Source of the DNA: UBA2883 sp050873965
GTDB taxonomy: Bacteria; Cyanobacteriota; Vampirovibrionia; Gastranaerophilales; Gastranaerophilaceae
Assembly: GCA_050873965.1 (NCBI GenBank)
Contig: JBNMJS010000002.1
Coordinates: 10,757-74,756, forward strand
DNA length: 64,000 bases
Reading direction: 5' to 3'
The position numbers and the translations under genes were made by a program. This document shows, piece by piece, positions 1-8,257 of this stretch. Under the pieces are notes generated by a model that was given only the letters and a program-made list of their open reading frames with translations, did no database searches and was not told the DNA's origin. Within the stretch, counting starts at the first letter, position 1. Each line of letters begins with the position of its first letter.

Positions 1-113
1 ATAGAGAAAATAATGAAATTCCTGGTTGCTTTTTTACTGCTGCAGGTGAACTAACTTATGACCGTTCAGTTAAAAATTTCGTTACTATAATGAAAGATAA
101 GTATAATTTATAA
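1..113 (+). CDS. C-terminal end of an unidentified protein (partial)
   Basis: An open frame enters from the left edge and reads through 36 codons (from base 3) to TAA at 111-113, ending in KDKYNL. It is followed at once by a strong terminator, which supports it being a real gene end. The fragment has a hydrophobic patch around Gly-Cys-Phe-Phe and no motif I recognise, so no function is proposed. It converges on gloA. Confidence 0.55.
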   Translation, partial: RENNEIPGCFFTAAGELTYDRSVKNFVTIMKDKYNL

Positions 114-114
114 T

Positions 115-147
115 TAAAAAGGTAGAGTTTAAACTCTACCTTTTTTG
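115..147. terminator. Bidirectional intrinsic terminator
   Basis: A perfect 10-base inverted repeat (GGTAGAGTTT at 121-130, AAACTCTACC at 131-140) is flanked by an A-run on the left and six Ts on the right. It can therefore stop the partial gene from the left and the gloA operon from the right. Confidence 0.85.
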
Positions 148-155
148 ATATGTGT

Positions 156-542
156 TTACCAAACAACTTTTTCTATAAGTTCTATTTCATTGCCATCTGG
201 ATCTTTTACGAAAGCAATTTTAGAACCTTTACCATTTAAGTCGAATGGTTCGTATAAATACTCATAACCAAGTGAATGAAGTTTTTTTGTAAATTCATCT
301 AATGAATCACAAGCAAAACCAAAATGTCCAAAGTTTTCACCTGTTTTGTATCCATTTTCAGGTGTTTCATCATTGTATGTTAATTCTATTTGAACAGAGT
401 TGCTTTCATCTGTTAAAAAATACAATTCACAATCTTCAAGTCTTTTTTTGTGGTCTAGTTTCATATTTAAAAGTTCTGTATAAAACTTTAATGAAGCATC
501 AATATCTTTTACTCTAATCATAGAATGTAAAAATTTAATCAT
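156..542 (-). CDS. gloA: Lactoylglutathione lyase / glyoxalase I-type VOC protein
   Basis: This 128-residue VOC-fold protein has the length and spacing of bacterial glyoxalase I, which isomerises the hemithioacetal of methylglyoxal and a thiol to S-D-lactoylglutathione in the cytoplasm. The four expected metal ligands are visible at His6, Glu53, His73 and Glu121, the last inside the DPDGNEIELIE block near the C-terminus. It is the last gene of the leftward operon NUDIX-HAD-ispF-gloA and starts 12 bases after ispF. A related VOC enzyme using another thiol or substrate is possible, since glutathione use in this lineage cannot be judged from here. Confidence 0.85.
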   Translation of the reverse strand: MIKFLHSMIRVKDIDASLKFYTELLNMKLDHKKRLEDCELYFLTDESNSVQIELTYNDETPENGYKTGENFGHFGFACDSLDEFTKKLHSLGYEYLYEPFDLNGKGSKIAFVKDPDGNEIELIEKVVW

Positions 543-554
543 AATATATTACTC

Positions 555-1037
555 CTAATTTTTGTACATTATAACTACTGCATTCGTTTCAATTGCTAAT
601 TTTTCGCCAACTGCATCTAGTTTTTCTTTAGTTTTTGCTTTTACTGAAATATTTTCAATCTCCATATTCATTACTTCTGCAAGTCGTTTTTTTATACTTG
701 GAATATGTGGCATCATTTTAGGTGCTTGTGCAATTATATTAGAATCAATATTACCAATTTTATATCCTTTTGAACGTACTAATTCACAAACATTTTCTAA
801 TAATTTTGTACTATCTGCACCTTTGTATTTTTCGTCTGTATCAGGGAATAAAGTTCCAATATCAGGTAATGCTAATGCTCCTAATAAAGCATCAATTATT
901 GCGTGAATCAAAACATCTGCATCTGAATGTCCAAGTAATCCTTTTTCATAAGGTATTTTTACACCACCTATAATCAAATCTCTATCTTCTACTAGTTTAT
1001 GAATATCATAACCAATACCAATTCTATATGGTAACAT
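555..1037 (-). CDS. ispF: 2-C-methyl-D-erythritol 2,4-cyclodiphosphate synthase
   Basis: IspF cyclises CDP-ME 2-phosphate to MEcPP with loss of CMP in the MEP isoprenoid pathway. The 160-residue length is standard. The metal ligands appear as Asp11 and His13 in the N-terminal GYDIHKL motif and His45 in GHSDADVLIHAI, followed by the conserved DIGTLFPDTD segment. It sits between the HAD phosphatase gene (10-base gap) and gloA. The pathway is represented a second time in this window by dxr at 58162, so the organism makes isoprenoids by the MEP route. Confidence 0.96.
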   Translation of the reverse strand: MLPYRIGIGYDIHKLVEDRDLIIGGVKIPYEKGLLGHSDADVLIHAIIDALLGALALPDIGTLFPDTDEKYKGADSTKLLENVCELVRSKGYKIGNIDSNIIAQAPKMMPHIPSIKKRLAEVMNMEIENISVKAKTKEKLDAVGEKLAIETNAVVIMYKN

Positions 1038-1047
1038 TATTATCTCC

Positions 1048-1836
1048 TTATAAAACGAATTTGTTTATTGCTTTTACAAAACCATCATTATCTACACTAT
1101 CTGTAATATAGTCTGCATATTGTTTAAGTGTATCAGTTCCATTTAGCATAGCAACGCTTATTCCACCTGCTTTTAACAATTCTATATCATTGTCTTGGTC
1201 GCCAATTGTTAGAATTTCTTCATTTTTTAGGTTCCAATATTTTTCTAAGAATTTAACAGCACAAGCTTTTGTTGCTTCATTTGTTGAAAATTCACAAAAA
1301 TATGGAGTTGATTTTACTATGTGTAAGTTTGGATATTTTTTTGACATAGTATTAACCCAGTCTGTAACACGGTCTTTGTCATTATAATCAATTGCTAATA
1401 ACTTGTTAATTCTATTCATTGGAATTTCTGAAAAATCCTTTACATTGTAATCTAATTCTTGATATTCAGCATATCTTTTGATTTCATCATCATCTTTTTC
1501 AGAATATAATGTATCATTTGTGTATAAGTTTAAATGTACATTATTTTCATTTGCCCAAGAAATTATTTCTTTTGCAATATTTTCTGGTAAAAATTTTTCA
1601 TATAAAACTGTACCGTCAAAGTCTTTGATTAAACCACCTTGATATGAAACAACTGGAGTTGTTAGGTTCAATCTTTTTGCAATTTTTTTTGCACCAGCAT
1701 GCATTCTACCAGTTACAATAACAACTTTGATGCCTTTTTCTTGAAGTGTTTTAATGCAATCTTTTACACCTTGTGTAAATTCGCCTGATTTACCTAAAAT
1801 TGTTCCATCAATGTCTGTTGCTACTAATTTAATCAT
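1048..1836 (-). CDS. Cof-type HAD-IIB sugar-phosphatase-like hydrolase
   Basis: A 262-residue cytoplasmic HAD phosphatase of the Cof/IIB class. Motif I is DIDGT at residues 8-12 (nucleophile Asp8, acid/base Asp10), motif II is the VTGR segment near residue 42, and the C-terminal motif with GDQDNDIELL carries the Mg-binding aspartates. The region between holds the IIB cap. Substrates of this family are mostly sugar phosphates or FMN and cannot be assigned from sequence. Its start overlaps the end of the NUDIX gene by 8 bases, indicating translational coupling. Confidence 0.88.
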   Translation of the reverse strand: MIKLVATDIDGTILGKSGEFTQGVKDCIKTLQEKGIKVVIVTGRMHAGAKKIAKRLNLTTPVVSYQGGLIKDFDGTVLYEKFLPENIAKEIISWANENNVHLNLYTNDTLYSEKDDDEIKRYAEYQELDYNVKDFSEIPMNRINKLLAIDYNDKDRVTDWVNTMSKKYPNLHIVKSTPYFCEFSTNEATKACAVKFLEKYWNLKNEEILTIGDQDNDIELLKAGGISVAMLNGTDTLKQYADYITDSVDNDGFVKAINKFVL

Positions 1837-2362
1837 ATAAATACTTTCTTGCTCTCAATATTGCACATAATGTTTTAGAATCATTGATAGTGCCATTGTC
1901 TATCATTTCTAAAAGTTCTTGAATTGTATATCTATTATTTTCAAGTATTTCATCTTCGTCAGGATTTTCTTTTTTGAAAGTTAAATCTTGTGCTAGATAT
2001 AAATGTAATTTTTCATCACAGAATCCTGGTGATGTATATATATAACCTAATGATGTCCAGTTTTTTGCGACAAAACCTGTTTCTTCTTCTAATTCTCTTT
2101 TTGCTGCAAAATCTGGATTTTCACCTTTTTCTAATTTTCCAGCAGGTAATTCAATAGATGTGTTAGAAATAGGGTACCTATATTGTTTAACAGTCAATAT
2201 TTTGTTATCTTTGATTGCAAGTATAACTACTCCACCTGAGTGTTCAACAACTTCTCTAATAGATTTGTGACCGTTTGAAACAAGGATATCATCTCTTTTT
2301 ACATCTATAACTTTACCCTTGAATACGTATTCCGATGATAATGTTTTTTCTGTAAATTCCAT
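1829..2362 (-). CDS. NUDIX hydrolase, ADP-ribose pyrophosphatase-like
   Basis: The 177-residue protein contains a complete NUDIX box (G-x5-E-x7-RELEEE-x-G) beginning at GKLEKGE and ending GF, and an N-terminal beta domain typical of ADP-ribose/ADP-sugar pyrophosphatases of the NudF/YqkG type. These cleave ADP-ribose to AMP and ribose 5-phosphate. It heads the leftward operon. No clear Shine-Dalgarno sequence precedes the ATG, and a TATAAA stretch lies only 3 bases upstream, so the start may be nearly leaderless. Exact substrate is unproven. Confidence 0.88.
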   Translation of the reverse strand: MEFTEKTLSSEYVFKGKVIDVKRDDILVSNGHKSIREVVEHSGGVVILAIKDNKILTVKQYRYPISNTSIELPAGKLEKGENPDFAAKRELEEETGFVAKNWTSLGYIYTSPGFCDEKLHLYLAQDLTFKKENPDEDEILENNRYTIQELLEMIDNGTINDSKTLCAILRARKYLYD

Positions 2363-2406
2363 AGTTTTATACTAGCATAATCTTGTTAATTTTTCACTTA
2401 ATTTTA

Positions 2407-2435
2407 TTGTGAATGTAAAAAAAATATGGTATATT
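2407..2435 (+). promoter_or_regulatory. Promoter of the hydrogenase operon
   Basis: A TTGTGA -35 box (2407-2412) and a TATATT -10 box (2430-2435) are separated by exactly 17 bases. The predicted start is near 2442. The in-frame GTG at 2409 lies inside the -35 box, so it cannot be the translation start of the first gene. Confidence 0.7.
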
Positions 2436-2471
2436 AGTCTTATAATTATTGTTTTGGAGTTCTTAAATATA

Positions 2472-2702
2472 ATGGTATCGGAAATAAAAATTTGCATGGG
2501 CAGTGCGTGTTTTGCAAAAGGTAATCAAGATAATTTAGTGTTTATAAAGAAATATATTGAAGAACATAATTTAGAATCTAAAATACATTTAATCGGTGGG
2601 TTATGCGAAAATCAATGTGCAAATGGCCCTAGAATTATTGTAGATGGTGTTGCATATAACAATGTGACAAAAGAGAAAATATTAGAAATATTGAAAGGTT
2701 AA
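2472..2702 (+). CDS. Thioredoxin-like [2Fe-2S] ferredoxin (NuoE/HydC-like)
   Basis: A 76-residue thioredoxin-fold [2Fe-2S] protein with the pattern Cys8-x4-Cys13 ... Cys45-x3-Cys49 known from NuoE-type and bifurcating-hydrogenase small subunits. It lacks the N-terminal helical domain of full NuoE, so it is a stand-alone electron carrier. The ATG at 2472 is preferred because GGAG lies 12 bases upstream and the promoter ends at 2435. It is the first gene of a five-gene operon and ends 2 bases before the hydrogenase-like sensor. It probably exchanges electrons with that protein. Confidence 0.85.
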   Translation: MVSEIKICMGSACFAKGNQDNLVFIKKYIEEHNLESKIHLIGGLCENQCANGPRIIVDGVAYNNVTKEKILEILKG

Positions 2703-2704
2703 TT

Positions 2705-4429
2705 ATGAACAAGTTGTATCCTGTTTATACATTAAAGAATGAATGTCACGATTGTTATAAATGTATTAGAGAATGTCATATAAAGGCTATAAAAATACAA
2801 GGTGGAAGTGCTTCAGTTATCAATGACAAGTGTATTGCATGTGGTCATTGTGTTACAGTTTGTCCTGCTGGAGCAAAAAGAGTTCGTAATGATATAGAAA
2901 AAGTTAAAATCGCTTTAATTGAAAATAAAAAAATATATGTGTCATTAGCACCTAGTTGGGCAGGTGTTTATGATGTATCAAAAGAACAAATGATTACGTC
3001 ATTGAAAAAATTAGGTTTTAGTGCTGTTAGTGAAACTGCATTAGGTGCTCAAGAAGTCTCTATTGAGGTTGCTAATATATTGAATAATAGCGAAAAAGGT
3101 CTTTTTATATCGTCTGCTTGTCCAGTTATTGATGATTATATAAGGCTATATAAACCTGAGTTTGTATCAAGTATAGTACCGGTTGCTTCACCGGCTCTTA
3201 CACATGCAAAACTTTTAAAAGAAACTTATGGTGATGATATTGAAGTTGTTTTCATTGGTCCTTGTATCGCAAAGAAAAATGAAGCAGATGAAAATCCAGA
3301 TTTGTTGTTAGCATCATTAACGTTTGATGAATTAAATTATTGGTTTAGAGAAGAATTTATTGATATAGAAAATATTAAAACCGATGATGATGCAATGTTT
3401 GTTCCTGAACATTCTTATGAGGGTGCGTTGTATCCGATAGAGGGTGGAATGGCTGAAACTATAAAATTGGTAGGAATAAAAAATAATGATGTGACATTTA
3501 TCAATGTTAGTTCTTTAGAGTCTTTTGACAAAGCTTTAAATGGTATTAAACCTAATGAGATTAAAAATAAAATATTTGTTGAAGCATTGGGTTGTTCAGG
3601 TGGTTGTATAAATGGCCCTTGTATATCTGCAGATAAATCAAGAATTTTAATTACATCTGATATTTATTCAAATACTGAATATAGGGAAAATATCCCAACA
3701 GAAGCAAAGACTGTTGTAAAAAAAGAATACATTGCAAAACCTGTAAAAAAAGAAGAATATACAATGGAACAAATTACTCGAGCATTACAAAAAATCAGTA
3801 AGCATAATGCTTCAGATGAATTGAATTGTGGTGGTTGTGGATATTCTACTTGTAGAGATTTTGTTAATGCTTTAATTGCAGGTGATGCAGAATCTTCAAT
3901 GTGCGTTTCGTATATGCGTAAAATAGCCGTTAGAAAAGCGTCTGCTATGTTACGTTGTATGCCGTCTGCTGTGGTTATGGTTGATTCAAAATTAGAAGTA
4001 TTAGAAGCAAATGATTCCTTTATGCAAATGTTTTGTGGTGATATGTATGAAATTTTTGCAAACCGTCAAGAAGGTTTGGCAGGTGCATCTATTGAACGTT
4101 TAGTCCCATTTAGTGAGTTATTTAAATCTTCGCTAGATACTGGTAAAGACATTCATCAAGAACATTACAGTATTGGTGACAAGTTGTTTGACATAACAAT
4201 ATTTACGATAGAATTTGGTGAAATTGTTGGTGCCGTAATTACAGATGTTACAAAATCAGAATTAGATAGAAGTAAAATCGCTAAGCGTGCTAGAGATGTT
4301 ATTACAAAAAATATTGCAACTGTACAAGAGATTGCCAGTCTTTTGGGTGAACACATGGTTGAAACCGAATTATTGCTTAATTCTATAGCAGAAGGGTTTG
4401 ATGTGAATTCTAATGAGGATAAAAAATAA
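2705..4429 (+). CDS. [FeFe] hydrogenase-like sensor protein with PAS domain (HydS/HsfB type)
   Basis: A 574-residue modular protein. Residues 14-24 (Cys14, 17, 20, 24) and 43-53 (Cys43, 46, 49, 53) form a two-[4Fe-4S] ferredoxin domain. Residues about 70-310 form the hydrogenase large-subunit C-terminal domain, retaining all four H-cluster cysteines in SSACP, GPCIAKK and GCSGGCINGPC, though L1 and L3 differ from catalytic group A enzymes. A CxxCxxxxC Fe-S motif lies at about 374-400 and a PAS domain at about 418-520. This architecture is that of the putative sensory group C hydrogenases. It is followed 2 bases later by a PP2C-type phosphatase, so a role in H2 or redox signalling is inferred. 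Confidence 0.85.
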   Translation: MNKLYPVYTLKNECHDCYKCIRECHIKAIKIQGGSASVINDKCIACGHCVTVCPAGAKRVRNDIEKVKIALIENKKIYVSLAPSWAGVYDVSKEQMITSLKKLGFSAVSETALGAQEVSIEVANILNNSEKGLFISSACPVIDDYIRLYKPEFVSSIVPVASPALTHAKLLKETYGDDIEVVFIGPCIAKKNEADENPDLLLASLTFDELNYWFREEFIDIENIKTDDDAMFVPEHSYEGALYPIEGGMAETIKLVGIKNNDVTFINVSSLESFDKALNGIKPNEIKNKIFVEALGCSGGCINGPCISADKSRILITSDIYSNTEYRENIPTEAKTVVKKEYIAKPVKKEEYTMEQITRALQKISKHNASDELNCGGCGYSTCRDFVNALIAGDAESSMCVSYMRKIAVRKASAMLRCMPSAVVMVDSKLEVLEANDSFMQMFCGDMYEIFANRQEGLAGASIERLVPFSELFKSSLDTGKDIHQEHYSIGDKLFDITIFTIEFGEIVGAVITDVTKSELDRSKIAKRARDVITKNIATVQEIASLLGEHMVETELLLNSIAEGFDVNSNEDKK

Positions 4430-4431
4430 AA

Positions 4432-5589
4432 ATGTTTATTGATATAGATTGTTCTCAAAAGAAAAAATATAATCAAAATGCTTATGGCGATTTCTTTAAA
4501 TCAGAACGTTTCCCTGATATGAATAGACTCGTAGCCGTACTATCAGATGGACTTGGTAGTGGTATTAAAGCAGATATTCTGGCATGTATGACCTCAACAA
4601 TGTTGTTGAAGTTTTTGAAAGAAAATGCTGATATTGAAAAATCTTGTGAAATTATAATGAATTCATTACCAGTTTGCAAGGTGCGTGGAATTAGTTATTC
4701 TACGTTTTCTGCAATTGATTGTTATGATGATGGAAAAGCAACTATTGTAGAAGAAGGTAATCCTGATTTTATTTGGATTAGAGATGGTGAAGTCTTAAAA
4801 CCTGAATGTACAATTATTGAATCTAAAAATTTTAAAAATAGAAAAATGAGAGTTTATGATATTAAACTTGAATTGAACGATAGAATTATTTTTTGTTCTG
4901 ATGGTGCAACTCAAGTCGCAATGGGTACAAAATCATATCCATTAGGATTGGAGAGAGAAGGACTTATAAATATTATTCTTTCTAAATTAAAAATGGATAA
5001 AAATATTTCATCAAGAGAACTAAGTAATTATTTAGTAAAACAAATAGAATTGATTGCTCCTGAAAAGAAATTGTTAGATGATACATCAATTGTTTCAATT
5101 TATTGTAGAGAACCTAGAGAATCATTGGTATTTACTGGTCCACCATATCACATGGAAAAAGATAACTATTATGCAAATACTTTTAAAAATTTTAAAGGTA
5201 AAAAAGCAATTGCTGGTGGTACAACGGCAAATATTATTTCTAGAGAATTAAATATTCCGGTTAAAACTGATTTATCGTTAAATGTAGGTAATCTTCCTGG
5301 TATATATTGTATGGAAGGTGTTGATTTGGTAACAGAGGGAATTTTAACACTCACAAAAACAATGGAATATTTGGAAGATAATAATTATCAAAATGATGCA
5401 GCAGGTAAATTGATGAAATTTATGCTTGATAGTGATTGTATAAGTTTTTTAGTCGGTGCTCAATTAAATCAGGCACATTATGATCCTAATTTGCCAATTG
5501 AAATTGAGATTAGAAAAAATATTGTTAGAAAAATAGCAAAAATATTAGAAGATAAATATTTGAAGAAAGTTAAAGTACAATTTGTTTGA
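4432..5589 (+). CDS. SpoIIE-family PP2C-type protein phosphatase
   Basis: A 385-residue soluble protein whose N-terminal half is a SpoIIE/RsbU-like Mn-dependent serine/threonine phosphatase: the SDGLGSGIKA metal-binding motif is at about residues 37-46 and a second acidic motif (FCSDGATQ) is near residue 155. The C-terminal third (from about 225) is a separate domain that I do not recognise. It sits 2 bases after the hydrogenase-like PAS sensor, the same pairing I recall from clostridial hydrogenase loci, so it is the likely output of that sensor. No partner anti-sigma or STAS protein is in the window. Confidence 0.83.
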   Translation: MFIDIDCSQKKKYNQNAYGDFFKSERFPDMNRLVAVLSDGLGSGIKADILACMTSTMLLKFLKENADIEKSCEIIMNSLPVCKVRGISYSTFSAIDCYDDGKATIVEEGNPDFIWIRDGEVLKPECTIIESKNFKNRKMRVYDIKLELNDRIIFCSDGATQVAMGTKSYPLGLEREGLINIILSKLKMDKNISSRELSNYLVKQIELIAPEKKLLDDTSIVSIYCREPRESLVFTGPPYHMEKDNYYANTFKNFKGKKAIAGGTTANIISRELNIPVKTDLSLNVGNLPGIYCMEGVDLVTEGILTLTKTMEYLEDNNYQNDAAGKLMKFMLDSDCISFLVGAQLNQAHYDPNLPIEIEIRKNIVRKIAKILEDKYLKKVKVQFV

Positions 5590-5598
5590 GGTATTCGT

Positions 5599-5856
5599 AT
5601 GGAAAAAATTACAGTTAAAATTTGTTCAGGAACAACCTGTTTCGTTATGGGTGGCAATTATCTAAATGATGTTGCAGAGATGATTGAAGCAAAATATGGT
5701 GATAAAGTAGAGGTTTTAGGTAGTCCATGCTTAGAACAATGCTCAAATTCTCATTCAAAAGCACCATTTGCAAAGATTGATGATGATATAATATCAGAAG
5801 TGACACCTGAAAAAATTATGATTGAATTAGAAAAGAGGTTTGAAGCAAATGAGTAA
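5599..5856 (+). CDS. Second thioredoxin-like [2Fe-2S] ferredoxin
   Basis: An 85-residue paralogue in fold of the protein at 2472, with Cys9-x4-Cys14 (CSGTTC) and Cys44-x3-Cys48 (CLEQC). Its Shine-Dalgarno GAGG overlaps the stop of the phosphatase gene. Its last codons overlap the start of the [FeFe] hydrogenase by 8 bases, so the two are translationally coupled. It is probably the direct electron donor or acceptor of that hydrogenase. Confidence 0.85.
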   Translation: MEKITVKICSGTTCFVMGGNYLNDVAEMIEAKYGDKVEVLGSPCLEQCSNSHSKAPFAKIDDDIISEVTPEKIMIELEKRFEANE

Positions 5857-7294
5857 TAATAGTCAATCAATTCATATAAAAAAAGATATATTAGTTAGAA
5901 TTGTGGAAGCATTTTTCTCTGATGATTTTGAAAATAATGTTAATAAAATCCCTGTAGAAATGCGTCCAAAAGGTTCAGAAACACCTTATAGATGTTGTAT
6001 TCACAGCGAACGTGCAATTATTCGTGATAGAGCAATTGCCGATTTAGGTTTTGCTATGGAAGATGATGATGAAGTTAAATCTTTAGCTGATTATGCAAAA
6101 GATGCTTTGAAACGTGAAAAACCAGAAGAAAGACCATTAACAGTATTAGAAGATGCTTGTAAGGGTTGTGTACCAAGCAAAATCTTTGTTACTGATTTGT
6201 GTAAGGGGTGTGTTGCTCGTCCTTGTCAAAGTGCATGCAGATTGGGTGCAATATCAATGAAAGATGGACGTTCTTATATTGATGGTTCTAAATGCAAAGG
6301 TTGCAAAATGTGTGTTGCAGCATGTCCTTACAATGCTATTGTAAAACTTGCAGTGCCTTGTGAAGATGCTTGTCCTGTCGGGGCAATCACAAAGAATGAA
6401 AATGGTAGAGCAACTATTGATTATGATGAATGTATTTCTTGTGGAAAATGTGTTGCAAATTGTCCATTTGGAGCAATTCACGAAAAAAGTCAAATGGTTG
6501 ATATTTTGCGTGATATGAAATCTGGCAAAAAAGTCGTTGCTATGTTTGCTCCATCTATTGTTGGACAGTTTCCAGGTAATATGAAACAATTGGAAACTGC
6601 AATGATTAAGGCAGGATTTAATGATGTTTTTGAAGTAGCATTAGGTGCAGATGTTACGACCAAGAATGAGGGTGCAGAATTTGAAGAAAGAATGGAATCA
6701 GGTGAAGCCTTTATGACTACATCTTGTTGTGCCGGTTATAATGAATTAGTAAAAAAACATATTCCTGATTTAAAACCGTTTGTATCTTCTACTCATACAC
6801 CAGCATATTATACGGCTGAGATTGTTAGAGAAAAATATCCTGATGCTAAGATTGTGTTCATTAGCCCTTGCGTTGCAAAACGTAGAGAAGTTTTTGATAA
6901 TCCGAACATTGATTACGTATTGAACGCAGAAGAATTGGGAGCATTATTTATCGGTCGTAAAATTGAAATTCTTGATTGTGAAGAACGTATAATTGAAAAT
7001 AATGCATCTAAACAAGCAAGAAATTTTGCTGTATCAGGTGGTGTTGCAGATGCCGTTAAACATGTTTTGAAAGATGCTGATATGATGAAACCTTGTGTAA
7101 TAAATGGTATTACAAAAGAAAGTATTAGAGATTTGAAAAAATATGCAAAAAATGGCTCTTGTCCTGATTGTAATATGATTGAAGTAATGTGTTGTGAAGG
7201 TGGTTGTGTTTGTGGAAATGCGACTATCAATAATGAACGCAGTGCAAAGAAAATTATAGGTGAATTACTAAAAGAAAGTGAAGATTTAAAATAA
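5849..7294 (+). CDS. Monomeric [FeFe] hydrogenase, group B-like
   Basis: A 481-residue iron hydrogenase that should reduce protons to H2 with ferredoxin electrons. After an N-terminal region with a CC-x3-ER motif come Cys-rich ferredoxin modules (about residues 100-220). The H-cluster domain follows, with L1 TSCCAGY near 293, L2 SPCVAKR near 339 and L3 CCEGGCVCGNA near 447. These loops match group B rather than the TSCSPGW type of group A. I chose ATG 5849 over the TTG at 5840 because AGAGG lies 10 bases upstream. The HydE/F/G maturases are not in the window. The operon ends at a terminator. Confidence 0.9.
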   Translation: MSNNSQSIHIKKDILVRIVEAFFSDDFENNVNKIPVEMRPKGSETPYRCCIHSERAIIRDRAIADLGFAMEDDDEVKSLADYAKDALKREKPEERPLTVLEDACKGCVPSKIFVTDLCKGCVARPCQSACRLGAISMKDGRSYIDGSKCKGCKMCVAACPYNAIVKLAVPCEDACPVGAITKNENGRATIDYDECISCGKCVANCPFGAIHEKSQMVDILRDMKSGKKVVAMFAPSIVGQFPGNMKQLETAMIKAGFNDVFEVALGADVTTKNEGAEFEERMESGEAFMTTSCCAGYNELVKKHIPDLKPFVSSTHTPAYYTAEIVREKYPDAKIVFISPCVAKRREVFDNPNIDYVLNAEELGALFIGRKIEILDCEERIIENNASKQARNFAVSGGVADAVKHVLKDADMMKPCVINGITKESIRDLKKYAKNGSCPDCNMIEVMCCEGGCVCGNATINNERSAKKIIGELLKESEDLK

Positions 7295-7315
7295 AAATTT
7301 AACTTTTTTTAATTA

Positions 7316-7346
7316 TAAAAAGACACTCTTATTGGGTGTCTTTTTA
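7316..7346 (+). terminator. Intrinsic terminator of the hydrogenase operon
   Basis: The stem AGACAC (7321-7326) pairs with GTGTCT (7336-7341), is extended by flanking A and T runs, and is followed by five Ts. Confidence 0.85.
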
Positions 7347-7443
7347 TTTTATTACGAATTGTAACAAATAAAATAAAATTTTTTGATTTTTTGTAAATAC
7401 TTATTAAAAAAAATACTTAATAGATATATAGGTTAAGTAGTGT

Positions 7444-8244
7444 ATGAATTTTAGTGTGTATAATAATACGTTCCCCATAGGCTCACTCTATGCCAACATG
7501 ACTTCAGGCATCAAGTCTTCAATGCCAGTAAACTTTAAGCATGATGCAGTTTCTGTTGGTAGAGATTTAGATAAACTCCTAGATAACGGTGTTATTGCTG
7601 ATATGATAAATTCTAACCCAGTAATCACTAAAATGTTAAAGGATAAAAATATTCAGCCTAAAATTGATGTAGAAAACTTTAAAAAGACTACATATCAACA
7701 TTGTATGGATACACGAAATAATGCAGCAGGTATTTATAACTATTTACCTGTTGATTTAAAAGCAGATGCTAATATTAAATATATTCAAAAAGGTGCATTA
7801 TTACACGATATTGGAAAAATTTTAATTCCATCTAAAATCCTTAACAAAAATGGTAGATTAACACCAGAAGAAGCAGAAGTTATGCATTTACATTCAAAAC
7901 TAAGTGATGCAATGTTATCTACTCAAAATATTGAACCAGAAGTTTTGAATATTGTAAAATATCATCATCAAAATAAAAAAGGTACAGGTTATCCTGAAAT
8001 AAAAAATACAATTGCAGGTTTTGATGTTAATACAGAGGTTGTAGCCTTAGCAGATAAATATGCTGCTTTAAAAGAAAAACGTTCTTATAAAGCACCAATG
8101 TCAGATGAACAAGCATTATCTATTATAAAAGAACAAGTTGATAAAGGTGAGATAAATCCAAGAGTATTTAATGCATTAGTAGGTTTTGTAAATAGTAAAA
8201 CAGCCGTTCCTAATGTTGTAAAAGGAACAGCTGCTGTTGCTTAA
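7444..8244 (+). CDS. HD-domain (HD-GYP-like) phosphohydrolase
   Basis: A 266-residue protein with an HD domain from about residue 70: an early His (YQHCMD), the HDIGK metal pair near residue 120, further His residues, and HHQNKKGTGYP near 178. The last resembles the HHE...GYP signature of HD-GYP cyclic-di-GMP phosphodiesterases, but no receiver domain is fused and the GYP motif is imperfect. The N-terminal about 60 residues (starting MNFSVYNN) are not family-typical and resemble other lineage-specific proteins here. It stands alone and ends 13 bases from the convergent secY. Catalytic activity is plausible; substrate is not certain. Confidence 0.75.
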   Translation: MNFSVYNNTFPIGSLYANMTSGIKSSMPVNFKHDAVSVGRDLDKLLDNGVIADMINSNPVITKMLKDKNIQPKIDVENFKKTTYQHCMDTRNNAAGIYNYLPVDLKADANIKYIQKGALLHDIGKILIPSKILNKNGRLTPEEAEVMHLHSKLSDAMLSTQNIEPEVLNIVKYHHQNKKGTGYPEIKNTIAGFDVNTEVVALADKYAALKEKRSYKAPMSDEQALSIIKEQVDKGEINPRVFNALVGFVNSKTAVPNVVKGTAAVA

Positions 8245-8257
8245 TTTATTGAATTAT

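Noticed and set aside
2409..2471. GTG start extending the first [2Fe-2S] protein by 21 residues
   Set aside because: The GTG lies in the -35 box of a consensus promoter; the ATG at 2472 has its own ribosome site and gives the family N-terminus.
2407..7346. Placing the whole window in Clostridia because of the hydrogenase operon
   Set aside because: The LptB and LptF/G-type genes, the large YidC loop and the other lineage proteins do not fit a Gram-positive clostridium; the operon may have been transferred.
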